From contig CM060953.1 of the NCBI GenBank assembly GCA_030765055.1, positions 194,840,482 through 194,904,481 on the forward strand: 64,000 nucleotides of DNA. Direction: 5' to 3'. Of this stretch, positions 42,331 through 54,949 are shown piece by piece. This stretch comes from Mantis religiosa (Eukaryota > Arthropoda > Insecta > Mantodea > Mantidae). The notes below the pieces were generated by a model. The model was not told the origin of the DNA. It did no database searches and saw nothing but the letters and a program-made list of their open reading frames with translations. The translations under genes and the position numbers were made by a program. Position 1 is the stretch's first letter; each line of letters opens with the position of its first letter.

Positions 42331-43545
42331 AGAATTTTAGGTAAAAACGTGTTTAAAAATTATGTTAATATCACGAAACCTACATTTTCTTTAGTTGCCT
42401 ATTACAATTCACATACATATTTTGAAAGAACACTTTTAAGTAATTCAAAATACAAGTACACAAAAAATAATACAGGATGTACATAAAGTTCCAGGCTCAT
42501 TACGTTCATTAGTAATTATCAGGCTTAGAAATTCTTAAACTTTCGATGTTTTGTAAGAGCAATTCGTTGAGAAATTCATGAGATCGCAACATATTGAAGC
42601 ATATTTTGGATGGCCCGAAAAGGGTTTAAAATTCTCAAACTAAATTTTAAAAGAAAATATTTATAATTGTTAAGGAAAAACGTACATAAAACATTTACAA
42701 TCGTTTGCGCGGTGTTCTGGAGTTATATGAAGTGATTTCGCTGTGTAAGGGAACGAAAGAGATTTATTCGTCAGTAACTGCTATACTAGCACTTCTAATT
42801 TAGATAAATACATATTGCGTGGAAAGGGGAACGTGAAAGAGGCAATCAAGAAAGGCTCCTCCACGCTGGCGCCCTCTATTACCAGCTTTGATGTTACCAA
42901 CCCTTGCAATAACCAACTGTTACTTCTGTAACAAATGCCGGCAGTTCATGAAAGCGTATCAAAGGAACATCGGCAAATTATAACAGCATTCCTTAAGGGA
43001 CCCTTCTTTGACAATAACCAATACACTAAGGACCGGCTGCATAAAAATCCCTAACTGCAGTTCATTTATAATCGAACTAAGTTTACGAACCCGCGTGGGT
43101 TGTACAATGCTGATCTTAGAACAGATGAACGCCGTTTAGTACTGATCCGAGATCACAAAAACAAATGTGGCAACATCGCCAAACATGTTGTAACTTTCGT
43201 GTTGTGCAGAGAGTAGCCAATCTAGACATAACAAAAACTAAATAAATCTTTCGCTTTGTGGTTATTTATCCTAGAAATAATGTTATTTTAAATAAAAAGT
43301 ATAAGAATGTACTCCATATTGAAACAGTATTTATCAAAAGTTAATCATTTCGCTTACTTTATCTCCATTATATGCCCAACGTACAGCCTTTTCATTTTCG
43401 TCTGTTTACAGTACGGTGAGCTGGAAAATATAAACAAAAATGGAAGATGAATTTTAAGTTACAAATTATTATATTTGTATATAAAAATGGAAGTTCAAGC
43501 AAAAGAGAAGGTGCGTTCAGTTAACTTTAAATCTCGCATAACCCT
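42331..43545. other. unassigned
   Basis: About 1.2 kb without a supported call. TACAGGATGTACATAAAGTTCCAGG near 42474 resembles a mariner-type terminal word but has no partner I can find. Confidence 0.3.
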
Positions 43546-43547
43546 TC

Positions 43548-43920
43548 TTATTTCACCATTTTCCATAAACATCCTGAGAAATGAGATCTTAAAACTGCAA
43601 TCTCCCTTGTAACTTTGTGTATTGTTCTAAACGCAGTTCCTTTATTTATATTAAATATATCCCCAATCACCATTTGGAAGCTTCCAGTATCATAGAACCG
43701 TAATGTGAGAAGGATCACAAATATTAGATTGAGTGCATAATTCCTCAGGGTTTGTGTTCTTAACTGTACGTGTAGTCTATGCTCCAGTTCTTCAACTACA
43801 TGCTTTGACAGTCGAAATATCATTTTGAATTTTCTGCCATTAAGTTCTGAGTTGGGATTTCCTCTATGTTGGAAAACACGAGGAGACCTTTCAAATTGAA
43901 AATTCTAATCATCAGAGATA
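43548..43920 (-). pseudogene. PIF/Harbinger (HARBI1-like) transposase fragment
   Basis: The minus strand reads FRLSKHVVEELEHRLHVQLR, then LLTLRFYDTGSFQMVIGDIF and KGTAFRTIHKVTREIAVLRS. The order FRLSKxxV, LLxxLRFYATGSFQxVxGD, VSRxIHKVTRAIA is the HTH and pre-catalytic region of HARBI1-type transposases. The DDE catalytic part is missing. Upstream coding (RVFQHRGNPNSELNGRKF) extends the frame to about 43900. Confidence 0.8.
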
Positions 43921-44445
43921 TCAGAGTAATCTGAATTCTGAAAATAATTAAAATGTATAGGTTATGAATACAAATAATGCATCTTTAACATACATTTGTG
44001 AAATAAAGAGGCTAATTATTTATACAAGTAACCACAAAAATACTTTATTTACTATTTATTTAAAGCTGTAGTACTTATTTCTTCTCAGAAACTATTGGGT
44101 AAATTCTGCAGTTCTGCTGATCTAAGTTCAATCAAGTTAACTGGAGAAAATTCACCAGTTAGATTTGATCACCAGTTTGGTATCTCCTCACACATCCACC
44201 ATCATTTGAGGCACCTAGTATTAAAGACGGACATTTGCCATTTTTATCGAAACTGAGTTAAGAATCGATCTATTTTATATTTGGCCTGCTCCTTTTGAAT
44301 CTGCAGTCCATTTGTTCCTGAAATGGGCCTTTATACGTATTTTTCACACTTGAAATGTGTAGTTAGTTTCAAAACCGGACTCCTCAATGCTCAGTTAGTA
44401 TCAAAAATGGAGCACATGGCCGTTTGAACCAATCAAATCGCTGGA
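43921..44445. other. unassigned
   Basis: No recognisable feature before the right inverted arm begins. Confidence 0.35.
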
Positions 44446-45545
44446 AATCATTGAAAACTGTCTATGGAGTTTAACTGTAACTATCTACAAATACAAATAA
44501 TGTTTAAAACTCCTGCCACTATCAGCTATTGTTACTTTGAATATGATGTGTTATTATTGTCCAGTTTCTAAACAGATGTTTTGTTTTAAACGCTGTGATA
44601 AACTTGGAATTTGTAGGTAATCAGCAGATGAGACAATTGTGAGTTTCCTAGTACATCAACTATCACTAGTGTTTTAGCGCAGAACAATTATTCTTTGTTG
44701 TGTGCAGCGATCGACCACGAGGTTTTGGAATCTTTGTGACTCTTGAACTTCTCCAAAGAGGTAGCTACGAACTCGGTGGATTTTATTTTAAGGGGTAAAA
44801 CATAAACTGACTTACGAAAAAAAAGTTGTAATAAAGCGACTAGGAAGCCCGCCTCGGTAGCGTGGTGGTATCATGTCTGCTTCACGTTCAAGAGGTCCCG
44901 AGTTCGAACCTCGGTCAGGGTGAGTTACCTGGATAAGGTTTTTCTAGGGTTTTTCCCTTATCCTGAAAGACGGATGTCAGGTAACTCTAAGCTCTATGGA
45001 CCCTAGGCTGATTTGAGCATCATTTCACCCATTCCATTCATTGTCCGGTATAACTTAACTTTGGAGGACGTAAATTACATTTTAAAAAAGCGTCTAGGAC
45101 GTCCACAGCCGAGTTGAGCATGTTACAAAAATCAGAAGCGGGACTACGGGCGCAAATTTACATAATCTGTAAATGGCTATTCGGTAGCAGTATTAGAAAT
45201 GCACTTTTTGCTTTCCGTGCCTAATGTTTAGATCTGAAGTGAGTAATTGGACAAAAGTAGGAGGTGTTCACTTGGTTCATCTTACAGAAAAGATAAAGAA
45301 GCACCGGAATTCACACTAACATAAGAATGAATGTATTCAGTTCGCCATGTTTGGTTGTGTGAATATTAATGCTCAGCTTACAGACTGTCAGGAAAGTGAC
45401 ACAATAAACAAGTTGACAGGAATAGATATTATCTTTTTAGGCTAAGAGATTGTATAATATTATGTGGGGCGTATGAGCTAGCACTAATTAGTAGTAGTGG
45501 AGGTAGCAGTAGCGGATAGTGCTAGTGTGCATTTTAAGTGTAAGA
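44446..45545 (-). repeat. right arm of long inverted repeat, with SINE insertion
   Basis: Reverse complement of 37797-38577, interrupted at 44846-45086 by SINE-B. The end GCTAGTGTGCATTTTAAGTG matches the outer end of the left arm. This arm lacks the 3.3-kb transposon that adjoins the left arm and so shows its empty target. Confidence 0.85.
44846..45086 (+). mobile_element. SINE-B, complete reference copy with target duplication
   Basis: Head: AGCCCGCCTCGGTAGCGTGG (A box side), CCCGAGTTCGAACCTCGG (B box at 44899). Body: CAGGGTGAGTTACCTGGATA, CTTATCCTGAAAGACGGATG, TTCATTGTCCGGTATAAC, tail TTGGAGGACG and TTTTAAA. Flanked by AAAGCGACTAGGA (44833-44845) and AAAGCGTCTAGGA (45087-45099), a 13-bp duplication with one change. 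The homologous left arm has the uninterrupted site. This copy defines the ends of the family. Confidence 0.92.
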
Positions 45546-45589
45546 TTTCTGAACACCCACACTTTTATTCCACGAGCCGACACTGCTCC

Positions 45590-46140
45590 CATGTGTCTTT
45601 GTCATAAAATGTGTTAGCTTCTGGCAGAGTGACATGTTCCAGTAGTGAACGAACATCGTAATATTTTGTCTTCTTAATCTTCCGAAGTCTATCTGGTCTA
45701 TCGCACTATCACATGCCTTGTGTAAGGCTTACAACGTCACTACTCTCCTCAAAAGAGACTGGAGACGATAAAGTGAGGAAGACATTGTGTGACGAACTTC
45801 TGGTACACATCCTCTTTGGTAATGCATACCCCGGATTAAAGTGGATTCAGGAATACTTCTTACAAGGACATGGTCGAGGACATCTTTGAGGTCAAAAACT
45901 ACAAGAACTGCAGTGCCATCCATTGTCGGTCAGTGGACGTTTGCCATGGACAACATCAATGGGCTTCTTCTGTAGTGAATCTTTGATCCGTTTCATCCAT
46001 GTGGAAGGGATTAAGACGTTATCCATTGGACGCTTCTTCTTCTCAATATTACCAAAAATTCTGTCAATAGGCATGAAAGAGTGCCCTGGTATAGGGGAGT
46101 ACAGATAAAGTTTCCGAAAGTGCACTTGAGGAATGTTTGA
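45590..46140 (-). pseudogene. repeat-associated protein remnant, same type as 34854/37264
   Basis: On the minus strand SPIPGHSFMPIDRIFGNIEK begins at about 46102 and, after frameshifts, KTKYYDVRSLLEHVTLPEAN is found near 45680. The GHSxxPxDRxFGxIEK motif followed by a KxxDxxxLL...P ending occurs in transposon-associated insect proteins I recall without a firm name. Degraded. Confidence 0.4.
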
Positions 46141-47198
46141 AAATGTCTAATCTAAAATGTATCAACAGTTGATATCAAATAGCTTGGGTGGCACCACCAA
46201 ACGGCTAATGCGGCAACTACTTGACTTAACAACATCTAACTCGAAAAGGCTGACTTAACAACTTTTATTTCTGAAATCGATGCCCATTCAACATGCCAGG
46301 GTCATAATATGTTCGACCTAACATCTTCTGATCCACAAATCTTTTAGCACTATTACAGAACTGGTATTCAGATTGCTTATCGTGTGTTTAACAGAATTTC
46401 TCAAAAACATTGTCCTAACTTCTGAATCTGAGTGCTTCAATTGTTAGTCTTGCAATGCAGTAATTCCGGGTATCATTTGTTTAACAACAGTTAGCAGAAA
46501 AACACTAATTTGTAGACCTACCATGGGAAAGCAATACAATATTATTGCAGGAGAAAGGTTGCTGCAACCGAAGTTAAATGTGTGTAAGTAGTATAAAGCG
46601 TTTAATTCTATAATTTTGAAAAATCAATAACGCATTAACTTGCAGCCTATGCGGATATTTAATTTGCTGCCAATTAATTCCTTCCGCAGTTATACCAGGG
46701 GTGGTTATATGATAGCAGAACTGCACAAGGATCGGTTTATACCTCCGGCTATTTTCAAGTAGTATTTACACATTCTGGTTTATGTTTTTACCACGTATAT
46801 AGTAGATACAGAACTTACTGCATTCAACCGAAAAATTGATGTCGAAATTTAAACGGATATTTTCGTTTTGAGATCTACTGAATCAAACATTAATTTTCAG
46901 AAAGGTCTATGTGTCTGTGTGCAGCATGTTTCAAAAACAAAAAGTGGTTTATATATCAAATTTAATATGTAGCTTCTACATCTATAAAGAATGTGTCACA
47001 AAGATTTCAGGAAATTCCCAAAAATTATTTGGAATAGTCAAAGCACATTTTGATATCCTCAGAAATGACTAGAATGGATTTGCTTAAAATACCAGACGTT
47101 TAAAATGCTTTTACGAAAAATGAAATATATGTATATCTCGAACTTTCTGGGGATGTCCTCACACATATCCAGGAACGTGTCATTCTTATTGATCTTTG
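46141..47198. other. unassigned AT-rich stretch
   Basis: Over 1 kb with no supported gene or element up to the TA that flanks the next M1. Confidence 0.35.
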
Positions 47199-47200
47199 TA

Positions 47201-48875
47201 CGAGGTGCGTTCAAGTTAACAACGCATGTGGTGATGGTACCATGGATGTGCCTAATGTACGTTCCTAGGTACGACAGATAAATGAAGACAGAACATCGTG
47301 TGCCAACAAACCAAGATAGTTAAGTGAGGCATGAGGTGATGGTACCATGGATGTGCCTAATGTACGTTCCTAGGTACGACAGTTCAATGAAGACAGAACA
47401 TCGTGTGCCAACAAACCAAGATAGTTAACTGAGGCATGAGGTGATGGTACCATGGATGTGTCTAATGTACGTTCCTGGGTGCGACAGTTCAATGAAGACA
47501 GAATATCGTGTGCCAACAGACCAAGACAGTTGAGTGAGGCATGTGGTGATGGTACCATGGATGTGTCTAATGTACGTTCCTGGGTACGACAGTTCAATGA
47601 AGACAGAACATCGTGTGCCAACAAACCAAGACAGTTAAGTGAGACATGAGGTGATGGTACCATGGATGTGTCTAATGTACGTTCCTGGGTGCGACAGTTC
47701 AATGAAGACAGAACATCGTGTGACAACAAACCAAGAGAGTTAAGTGAGACATGAGGTGATGGTACCATGGATGTGTCTAATGTACGTTCCTGGGTACGAC
47801 AGTTCAATGAAGACAGAACATCGTGTGACAACAAACCAAGAGAGTTAAGTGAGGCATCTGGTGAAGGTACCATGGATGTGTCTAATGTACGTTCCTGTGT
47901 GCGACAGTTCAATGAAGACAGAACATCGTGTGACAACAAACCAAGATAGTTAAGTGAGGTATGTGGTGATGGTACCATGGATGTGTCTAATGTACGTTCC
48001 TGGGTACGACAGTTCAATGAAGACAGAACATCGTGTGACAACAAACCAAGACAGTTAAGTGAGGTATGTGGTGATGGTACCATGGATGTGTCTAATGTAC
48101 GTTCCTGGGTACGACAGTTCAATGAAGACAGAACATCTTGTGCCAACAAACCAAGACAGTTAAGTGAGACATGAGGTGATGGTACCATGGATGTGTCTAA
48201 TGTACGTTCCTGGGTGCGACAGTTCAATGAAGACAGAACATCGTGTGACAACAACCAAGACAGTTGAGTGAGGCATGAGGTGATGGTACCATGGATGTGT
48301 CTAATGTACGTTCCTGGGTACGACAGTTCAATGAAGACAGAACATCGTGTGCCAACAAACCAAGACAGTTGAGTGAGACATGTGGTGATGTTACCATGGA
48401 TGTGTCTAATGTACGTTCCTGGGTGTGACAGTTCAATGAAGACAGAACATCGTGTGCCAACAAACCAAGACAGTTGAGTGAGGCATGAGGTGATGGTACC
48501 ATGGATGTGTCTAATGTACGTTCCTGGGTGCGATAGTTCAATAAAGGCAGAACGTCGTGTGACAACAAGCCTTGTACCAGTCGGTCTGACGACATGAACA
48601 GCAAGTGGAGAAAAACAGCGTTGTTTTAAAGGATCACCGATTGAGCATTGCAACTTCTCCACCAGTTGAAAGCGAATGATTACACGCTGTTCTTGCAATG
48701 AAAACGTCGCCATTTTAAGTGCCATAAACAGCCCTAACTCTTATCGCTGCCACTAAAGTTCTATGCACTGTGGAGTGCTGCCATCTCTGTCACTCATTCA
48801 GAAAGAGTCCAACTGTATAAAAGAAATAACTTCCTATCTGGTCCCAGTCCCGAAAAAAAATTTTAACGCACCTCA
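47201..48875. mobile_element. M1 mariner, double-ended copy with 105-bp array
   Basis: Ends: left CGAGGTGCGTTCAAGTTAAC, right complement TGAGGTGCGTTAAAATTTTT. TA on both sides (47199-47200, 48876-48877). Right to left on the minus strand it reads leader and transposase start (ATG complement at 48713, MATFSLQEQRVIIRF), then jumps into 13 HTH repeats lying in plus orientation, which run up to the left end. No catalytic region. Confidence 0.85.
47224..48560. repeat. 105-bp M1 HTH array, 13 copies
   Basis: Unit contains GGTGATGGTACCATGGATGT, TGTACGTTCCTGGGTACGAC and GAAGACAGAACATCGTGTG. Plus-strand coding is SWVRQFNEDRTSCANKPRQL-SEACGDGTMDVSNVR, exactly 35 residues, so the frame is kept through each copy; occasional TGA or TAG ends it. 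CAGT marks the junction and also flanks the ancestral unit at 455 and 560. Confidence 0.95.
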
Positions 48876-48905
48876 TATAACTAGTTAACAATTTCTCAGA
48901 TATTT

Positions 48906-48908
<3 letters not shown>

Positions 48909-48942
<34 letters not shown>
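48909..48942. repeat. poly-T tract
   Basis: About 34 T in a row just beyond the M1 element. Confidence 0.95.
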
Positions 48943-48943
<1 letters not shown>

Positions 48944-49224
48944 AAATTTTGCAAAACTTTCCTCAAATGGAAAGTCTTTATTCATTGTTTTTATCACTTG
49001 GCAATGCAAAGAGAACGAAGTCCTAAATGCAAGGCATAGTAACCAGCTATGCTCATAAACATCTGACTATCGCTCAAAATCAATGACATTCTCATATTCC
49101 CTTGTACCTACAAAACAATTAACAATAAGATGTTATCTCGATAAAGGAATACCCGTTTGTATAAGGGAGTAGAGGAAGCTATATTACTTCACTGCGTATA
49201 TTAATTTTTTTCTTTCTTATTTCT
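48943..49224. other. spacer between M1 and M2
   Basis: Nothing recognisable in about 280 bp. Confidence 0.4.
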
Positions 49225-49404
49225 TAACGAGGGTGGTCTGAAAAGTTTCCGACCTCAAGATGAAGATGACAACCCTGGTAAATAAAAGATAGTGAATTTC
49301 TTTGTTTATCTGTTGACAACTACTTACCAAAGTTTCAGCGAATTTGGATGCTCAGTTGTTCTGTAAATCGTTTGAGTGAACTGATGTGAAAGTTTCTATG
49401 AAAA

Positions 49405-50440
49405 TGGACAAAATCAAGTATCGAGCTGTCACTAAATATTTGTTTTTGAAGGGTAATACGTCTACGCAAATCAAAGATGAGTTGGATTCTGTGTATGGGG
49501 ACTCTGCCAATTATTTACCACAGTGAAATTTTGGGCAGCTGAAATTAAACGTGGCCGTAAGAGCTTGGGAGACCATGAACGTTCGGGACGTCCAAATACT
49601 GCAACTACCGACGAAAACATCGCCAAAGTTCACCAAATGGTGCTAGTCGACCGTCGAATTAAAGTGAGAGAAATAGCAGAGGCTATGGAAATGTCAAAAT
49701 AACGCGTTTGTCACATATTAAATCAACATTTAGACATGAGAACGCTGTCCGCGCGTTGGGTGCCGCGATTGTTCACGTTAGACATAAAACGTGTTCGAAT
49801 GAACATTTCTAACGCTCTGTTGGTGCAGTTAAGGCGCAATAAATCCAAGTTTTAGCGCCGATTAATTACTGTAGATGAAACTTGGATATACCATTATACG
49901 CCCAAAACAAAAATACAGTCCAAACAGTCGATTGTAAAGGGGGAACCGGCTCAATAAAAAGCTAAAGCTGTATTTTTCGGCTGGTTAAATGATGGCGATT
50001 GTTTTTTGGGATAGTCCTGGTGTTATTTTAATCGATTATCTTCAAAAAGGAAAAACCATTACAGGAGAATACTACGTATCATTACTTGACAAGGTGAAGG
50101 CAGAACTTGCGGAAAAACGGCCACATTTGTAGAAAAGAAATCCTGTTTCACCAAGACAACACACCGTCTCACACCTCAGCGGTTGCGTTGGCGAAAATCC
50201 ACGAATTACGGTTTAAACTGCTTGATTCACCAGATCTAGCCGCAAACGACTTCTTTTTGTTCCCTCATCTGAAAATTGCGCTCGGAGGACAGAGATTTTC
50301 GTCAAAAGAAGAGGCAGTCACCTTCATGAACAATTATTTTGCAGAGAAAAACGCCGAGTACTATTTGGACGTGTTACAGAGATGGGAGCATCGCTGGGAG
50401 AGGTGTGTAGAGTTACAAGGAGACTATGTTGAAAAGAACC
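49405..50440 (+). pseudogene. M2 mariner transposase remnant (copy 2)
   Basis: MDKIKYRAVTKYLFLKGNTS (HTH, with Q-x-KDELDSVYGDS) starts at 49405. After frameshifts: RTLSARWVPRLFTLDIKRVR, VDETWIYHYTPK (first Asp at 49874), EILFHQDNTPSHTSAVALAK (second Asp at 50155), SPDLAANDFFLFPHLKIALG (third Asp at 50248). Second and third Asp are 93 bp apart, i.e. 30 residues between instead of 34. A stop replaces Lys-Gln near 49700. C-terminal region runs into the array. Confidence 0.85.
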
Positions 50441-50699
50441 GAGTATTATTTGGACGTGTTACAGAGATGGGAGCATCGCTGGGAGAAGTGTGTAGAGTTA
50501 CAAGGAGACTATGTGAAAAGCGCCGAGTATTATTTGGACGTGTTACAGAGATGGGAGCATCGCTGGGAGAGGTGTGTAGAGTTACAAGGAGACTATGTTG
50601 AAAAACGCCGAGTGTTATTTGGACGTGTTACAGAGATGGGAGCATCGCTGGGAGAAGTGTGTAGAGTTACAAGGAGACTATGTGAAAAGCGCCGAGTAT

Positions 50700-53600
50700 T
50701 ATTTGGACGTGTTACAGAGATGGGAGCATCGCTGGGAGAGGTGTGTAGAGTTACAAGGAGACTATGTTGAAAAACGCCGAGTATTATTTGGACGGGTTAC
50801 AGAGATGAGAACATCGCTGGGAGAAGTGTGTAGAGTTACAAGGAGACTATGTGAAAAACGCCGAGTACTATTTGGACAGGTTACAGAGATGGGAGCATCG
50901 CTGGGAGAGGTGTGTAGAGTTACAAGGAGACTATGTTGAAAAACGCCGAGTACTATTTGGACGGGTTACAGAGATGGGAGCATCGCTGAGAGAAGTGTGT
51001 AGAGTTACAAGGAGACTATGTTGAAAAACGTCGAGTACTATTTGGACGTGTTACAGAGATGGGAGCATCGCTGGGAGAAGTGTGTAGAGTTACAAGGAGA
51101 CTATGTTGAAAAACGTCGAGTACTATTTGGACGTGTTACAGAGATGGGAGCGTCGCTGGGAGAAGTGTGTAGAGTTACAAGGAGACTATATTGAAAAACG
51201 TCGAGTACTATTTGGACGTGTTACAGAGATAGGAACATCGCTTGGAGAAGTGTGTAAAGTTACAAGGAGACTATGTTGAAAAACGTCGAGTACTATTTGG
51301 ACGTGTTACAGAGATGGGAGCGTCGCTGGGAGAAGTGTGTAGAGTTACAAGGAGACTATGTTGAAAAACGTCGAGTACTATTTGGACGTGTTACAGAGAT
51401 AGGAACATCGCTGGGAGAAGTGTGTAAAGTTACAAGGAGACTATGTTGAAAAACGTCGAGTACTATTTGGACGTGTTACAGAGATGGGAACACCGCTGGG
51501 AGAAGTGTGTAGAGTTACAAGGAGACTATGTTGAAAAACGTCGAGTACTATTTGGACGTGTTACAGAGATAGGAACATCGCTGGGAGAAGTGTGTAAAGT
51601 TACAAGGAGACTATGTTGAAAAACGTCGAGTACTATTTGGACGTGTTACAGAGATAGGAACATCGTTGGGAGAAGTGTGTAAAGTTACAAGGAGACTATG
51701 TTGAAAAACGTCGAGTACTATTTGGACGTGTTACAGAGATAGGAACATCGCTGGGAGAAGTGTGTAAAGTTACAAGGAGACTATGTTGAAAAACGCCGAG
51801 TACTATTTGGACGTGTTACAGAGATGGGAACATCGCTGGGAGAAGTGTGTAGAGTTACAAGGAGACTATGTTGAAAAACGCCGAGTACTATTTGGACAGG
51901 TTACAGAGATGAGAACATCGCTGGGAGAAGTGTGTAAAGTTACAAGGAGACTATGTTGAAAAACGTCGAGTACTATTTGGACGTGTTACAGAGATAGGAA
52001 CATCGCTGGGAGAAGTGTGTAAAGTTACAAGGAGACTATATTGAAAAACGCCGAGTACTATTTGGACGGGTTACAGAGATGGGAGCATCGCTGGGAGAAG
52101 TATGTAGAGTTACAAGGAGAGTATATTGAAAAACGCCGAGTACTATTTGGACGGGTTACAGAGATGGGAGCATCGCTGGGAGAAGTATGTAGAGTTACAA
52201 GGAGACTATATTGAAAAACGCCGAGTACTATTTGGACGGGTTACAGAGATGGGAGCATCGCTGGGAGAAGTATGTAGAGTTACAAGGAGACTATAATGAA
52301 AAACGCCGAGTACTATTTGGACGGGTTACAGAGATGGGAGCATCGCTGGGAGAAGTATGTAGAGTTACAAGGAGACTATATTGAAAAACGCCGAGTACTA
52401 TTTGGACGGGTTACAGAGATGGGAGCATCGCTGGGAGAAGTGTGTAGAGTTACAAGGAGACTATGTTGAAAAACGCCGAGTACTATTTGGACGGGTTACA
52501 GAGATGGGAGCATCGCTGGGAGAAGTGTGTAGAGTTACAAGGAGACTATGTTGAAAAACGCCGAGTACTATTTGGACGGGTTACAGAGATGGGAGCATCG
52601 CTGGGAGAAGTGTGTAAAGTTACAAGGAGACTATGTTGAAAAACGTCGAGTACTATTTGGACGGGTTACAGAGATGGGAGCGTCGCTGGGAGAAGTGTGT
52701 AGAGTTACAAGGAGACTATGTTGAAAAACGTCGAGTACTATTTGGACGGGTTACAGAGATGGGAGCGTCGCTGGGAGAAGTGTGTAGAGTTACAAGGAGA
52801 CTATGTTGATAAAACGCCGAGTACTATTTGGACGGGTTACAGAGATGGGAACATCGCTGGGAGAAGTGTGTAGAGTTACAAGGAGTCTATGTTGAAAAAC
52901 GCCGAGTACTATTCGGACGGGTTACAGAGATGGGAACATCGCTGGGAGAAGTGTGTAGAGTTACAAGGAGACTATGTTGAGAAACGCCGAGTACTATTTG
53001 GACGGGTTACATAGATGGGAACATCGCTGGGAGAAGTTTGTAGAGTTACAAGGAGACTATGTTGAGAAACGCCGAGTACTATTTGGACGGGTTACAGAGA
53101 TGGGAACATCGCTGGGAGAAGTTTGTAGAGTTACAAGGAGACTATGTTGAGAAACGCCGAGTACTATTTGGACGTGTTACAGAGATGGGAACATCGCTGG
53201 GAGAAGTGTGTAGAGTTACAAGGAGACTATGTTGAAAAACGCCGAGTACTATTTGGACAGGTTACAGAGATGAGAACATCGCTGGGAGAAGTGTGTAAAG
53301 TTACAAGGAGACTATGTTGAAAAACGTCGAGTACTATTTGGACGTGTTACAGAGATAGGAACATCGCTGGGAGAAGTGTGTAAAGTTACAAGGAGACTAT
53401 ATTGAAAAACGTCGAGTACTATTTGGACGTGTTACAGAGATAGGAACATCGCTGGGAGAAGTGTGTAAAGTTACAAGGAGACTATATTGAAAAACGCCGA
53501 GTACTATTTGGACGGGTTACAGAGATGGGAGCATCGCTGGGAGAAGTATGTAGAGTTACAAGGAGAGTATATTGAAAAACGCCGAGTACTATTTGGACGG

Positions 53601-54949
53601 GTTACAGAGATGGGAGCATCGCTGGGAGAAGTATGTAGAGTTACAAGGAGACTATATTGAAAAACGCCGAGTACTATTTGGACGGGTTACAGAGATGGGA
53701 GCATCGCTGGGAGAAGTATGTAGAGTTACAAGGAGACTATATTGAAAAACGCCGAGTACTATTTGGACGGGTTACAGAGATGGGAGCATCGCTGGGAGAA
53801 GTATGTAGAGTTACAAGGAGACTATATTGAAAAACGCCGAGTACTATTTGGACGGGTTACAGAGATGGGAGCATCGCTGGGAGAAGTGTGTAGAGTTACA
53901 AGGAGACTATGTTGAAAAACGCCGAGTACTATTTGGACGGGTTACAGAGATGGGAGCATCGCTGGGAGAAGTGTGTAGAGTTACAAGGAGACTATGTTGA
54001 AAAACGCCGAGTACTATTTGGACGGGTTACAGAGATGAGAGCATCGCTGGGAGAAGTGTGTAGAGTTACAAGGAGACTATATTGAAAAACGCCGAGTACT
54101 ATTTGGACGGGTTACAGAGATGGGAGCATCGCTGGGAGAAGTGTGTAGAGTTACAAGGAGACTATGTTGAAAAACGCCGAGTACTATTTGGACGGGTTAC
54201 AGAGATGGGAGCATCGCTGGGAGAAGTGTGTAGAGTTACAAGGAGACTATGTTGAAAAACGTCGAGTACTATTTGGACGGGTTACAGAGATGGGAGCATC
54301 GCTGGGAGAAGTATGTAGAGTTACAAGGAGACTATATTGAAAAACGCCGAGTACTATTTGGACGGGTTACAGAGATGGGAGCATCGCTGGGAGAAGTATG
54401 TAGAGTTACAAGGAGACTATATTGAAAAACGCCGAGTACTATTTGGACGGGTTACAGAGATGGGAGCATCGCTGGGAGAAGTGTGTAGAGTTACAAGGAG
54501 ACTATGTTGAAAAACGCCGAGTACTATTTGGACGGGTTACAGAGATGGGAGCATCGCTGGGAGAAGTGTGTAGAGTTACAAGGAGACTATATTGAAAAAC
54601 GCCGAGTACTATTTGGACGGGTTACAGAGATGGGAGCATCGCTGGGAGAAGTATGTAGAGTTACAAGGAGACTATATTGAAAAACGCCGAGTACTATTTG
54701 GACGGGTTACAGAGATGGGAGCATCGCTGGGAGAAGTGTGTAGAGTTAAAAGGAGACTATGTTGAAAAACGCCGAGTACTATTTGGACGGGTTACAGAGA
54801 TGGGAGCATCGCTGGGAGAAGTGTGTAGAGTTACAAGGAGACTATGTTGAAAAACGTCGAGTACTATTTGGACGGGTTACAGAGATGGGAGCATCGCTGG
54901 GAGTAGTGTGTAAAGTTACAAGGAGACTATGTTGAAAAACGTCGAGTAC
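50700..54949. repeat. higher-order block 1 of the M2 array (4250 bp)
   Basis: Fifty units long. Marker variants (a one-base deletion ACTATGTGAAAAACG near 50845; TGAGAGAAGTG near 50989) recur 4250 bp later at 55095 and 55239. Inside it, stretches near 51781 and 53161 are again alike, 1361 bp apart. Confidence 0.85.

Noticed and set aside
42474..42520. Left end of a further mariner (ACAGGATGTACATAAAGTTCC)
   Set aside because: No matching right end and no transposase coding nearby.
44846..44925. Genuine tRNA gene with intact-looking B box
   Set aside because: The block is the head of a SINE with target duplication; no acceptor stem pairing is apparent.
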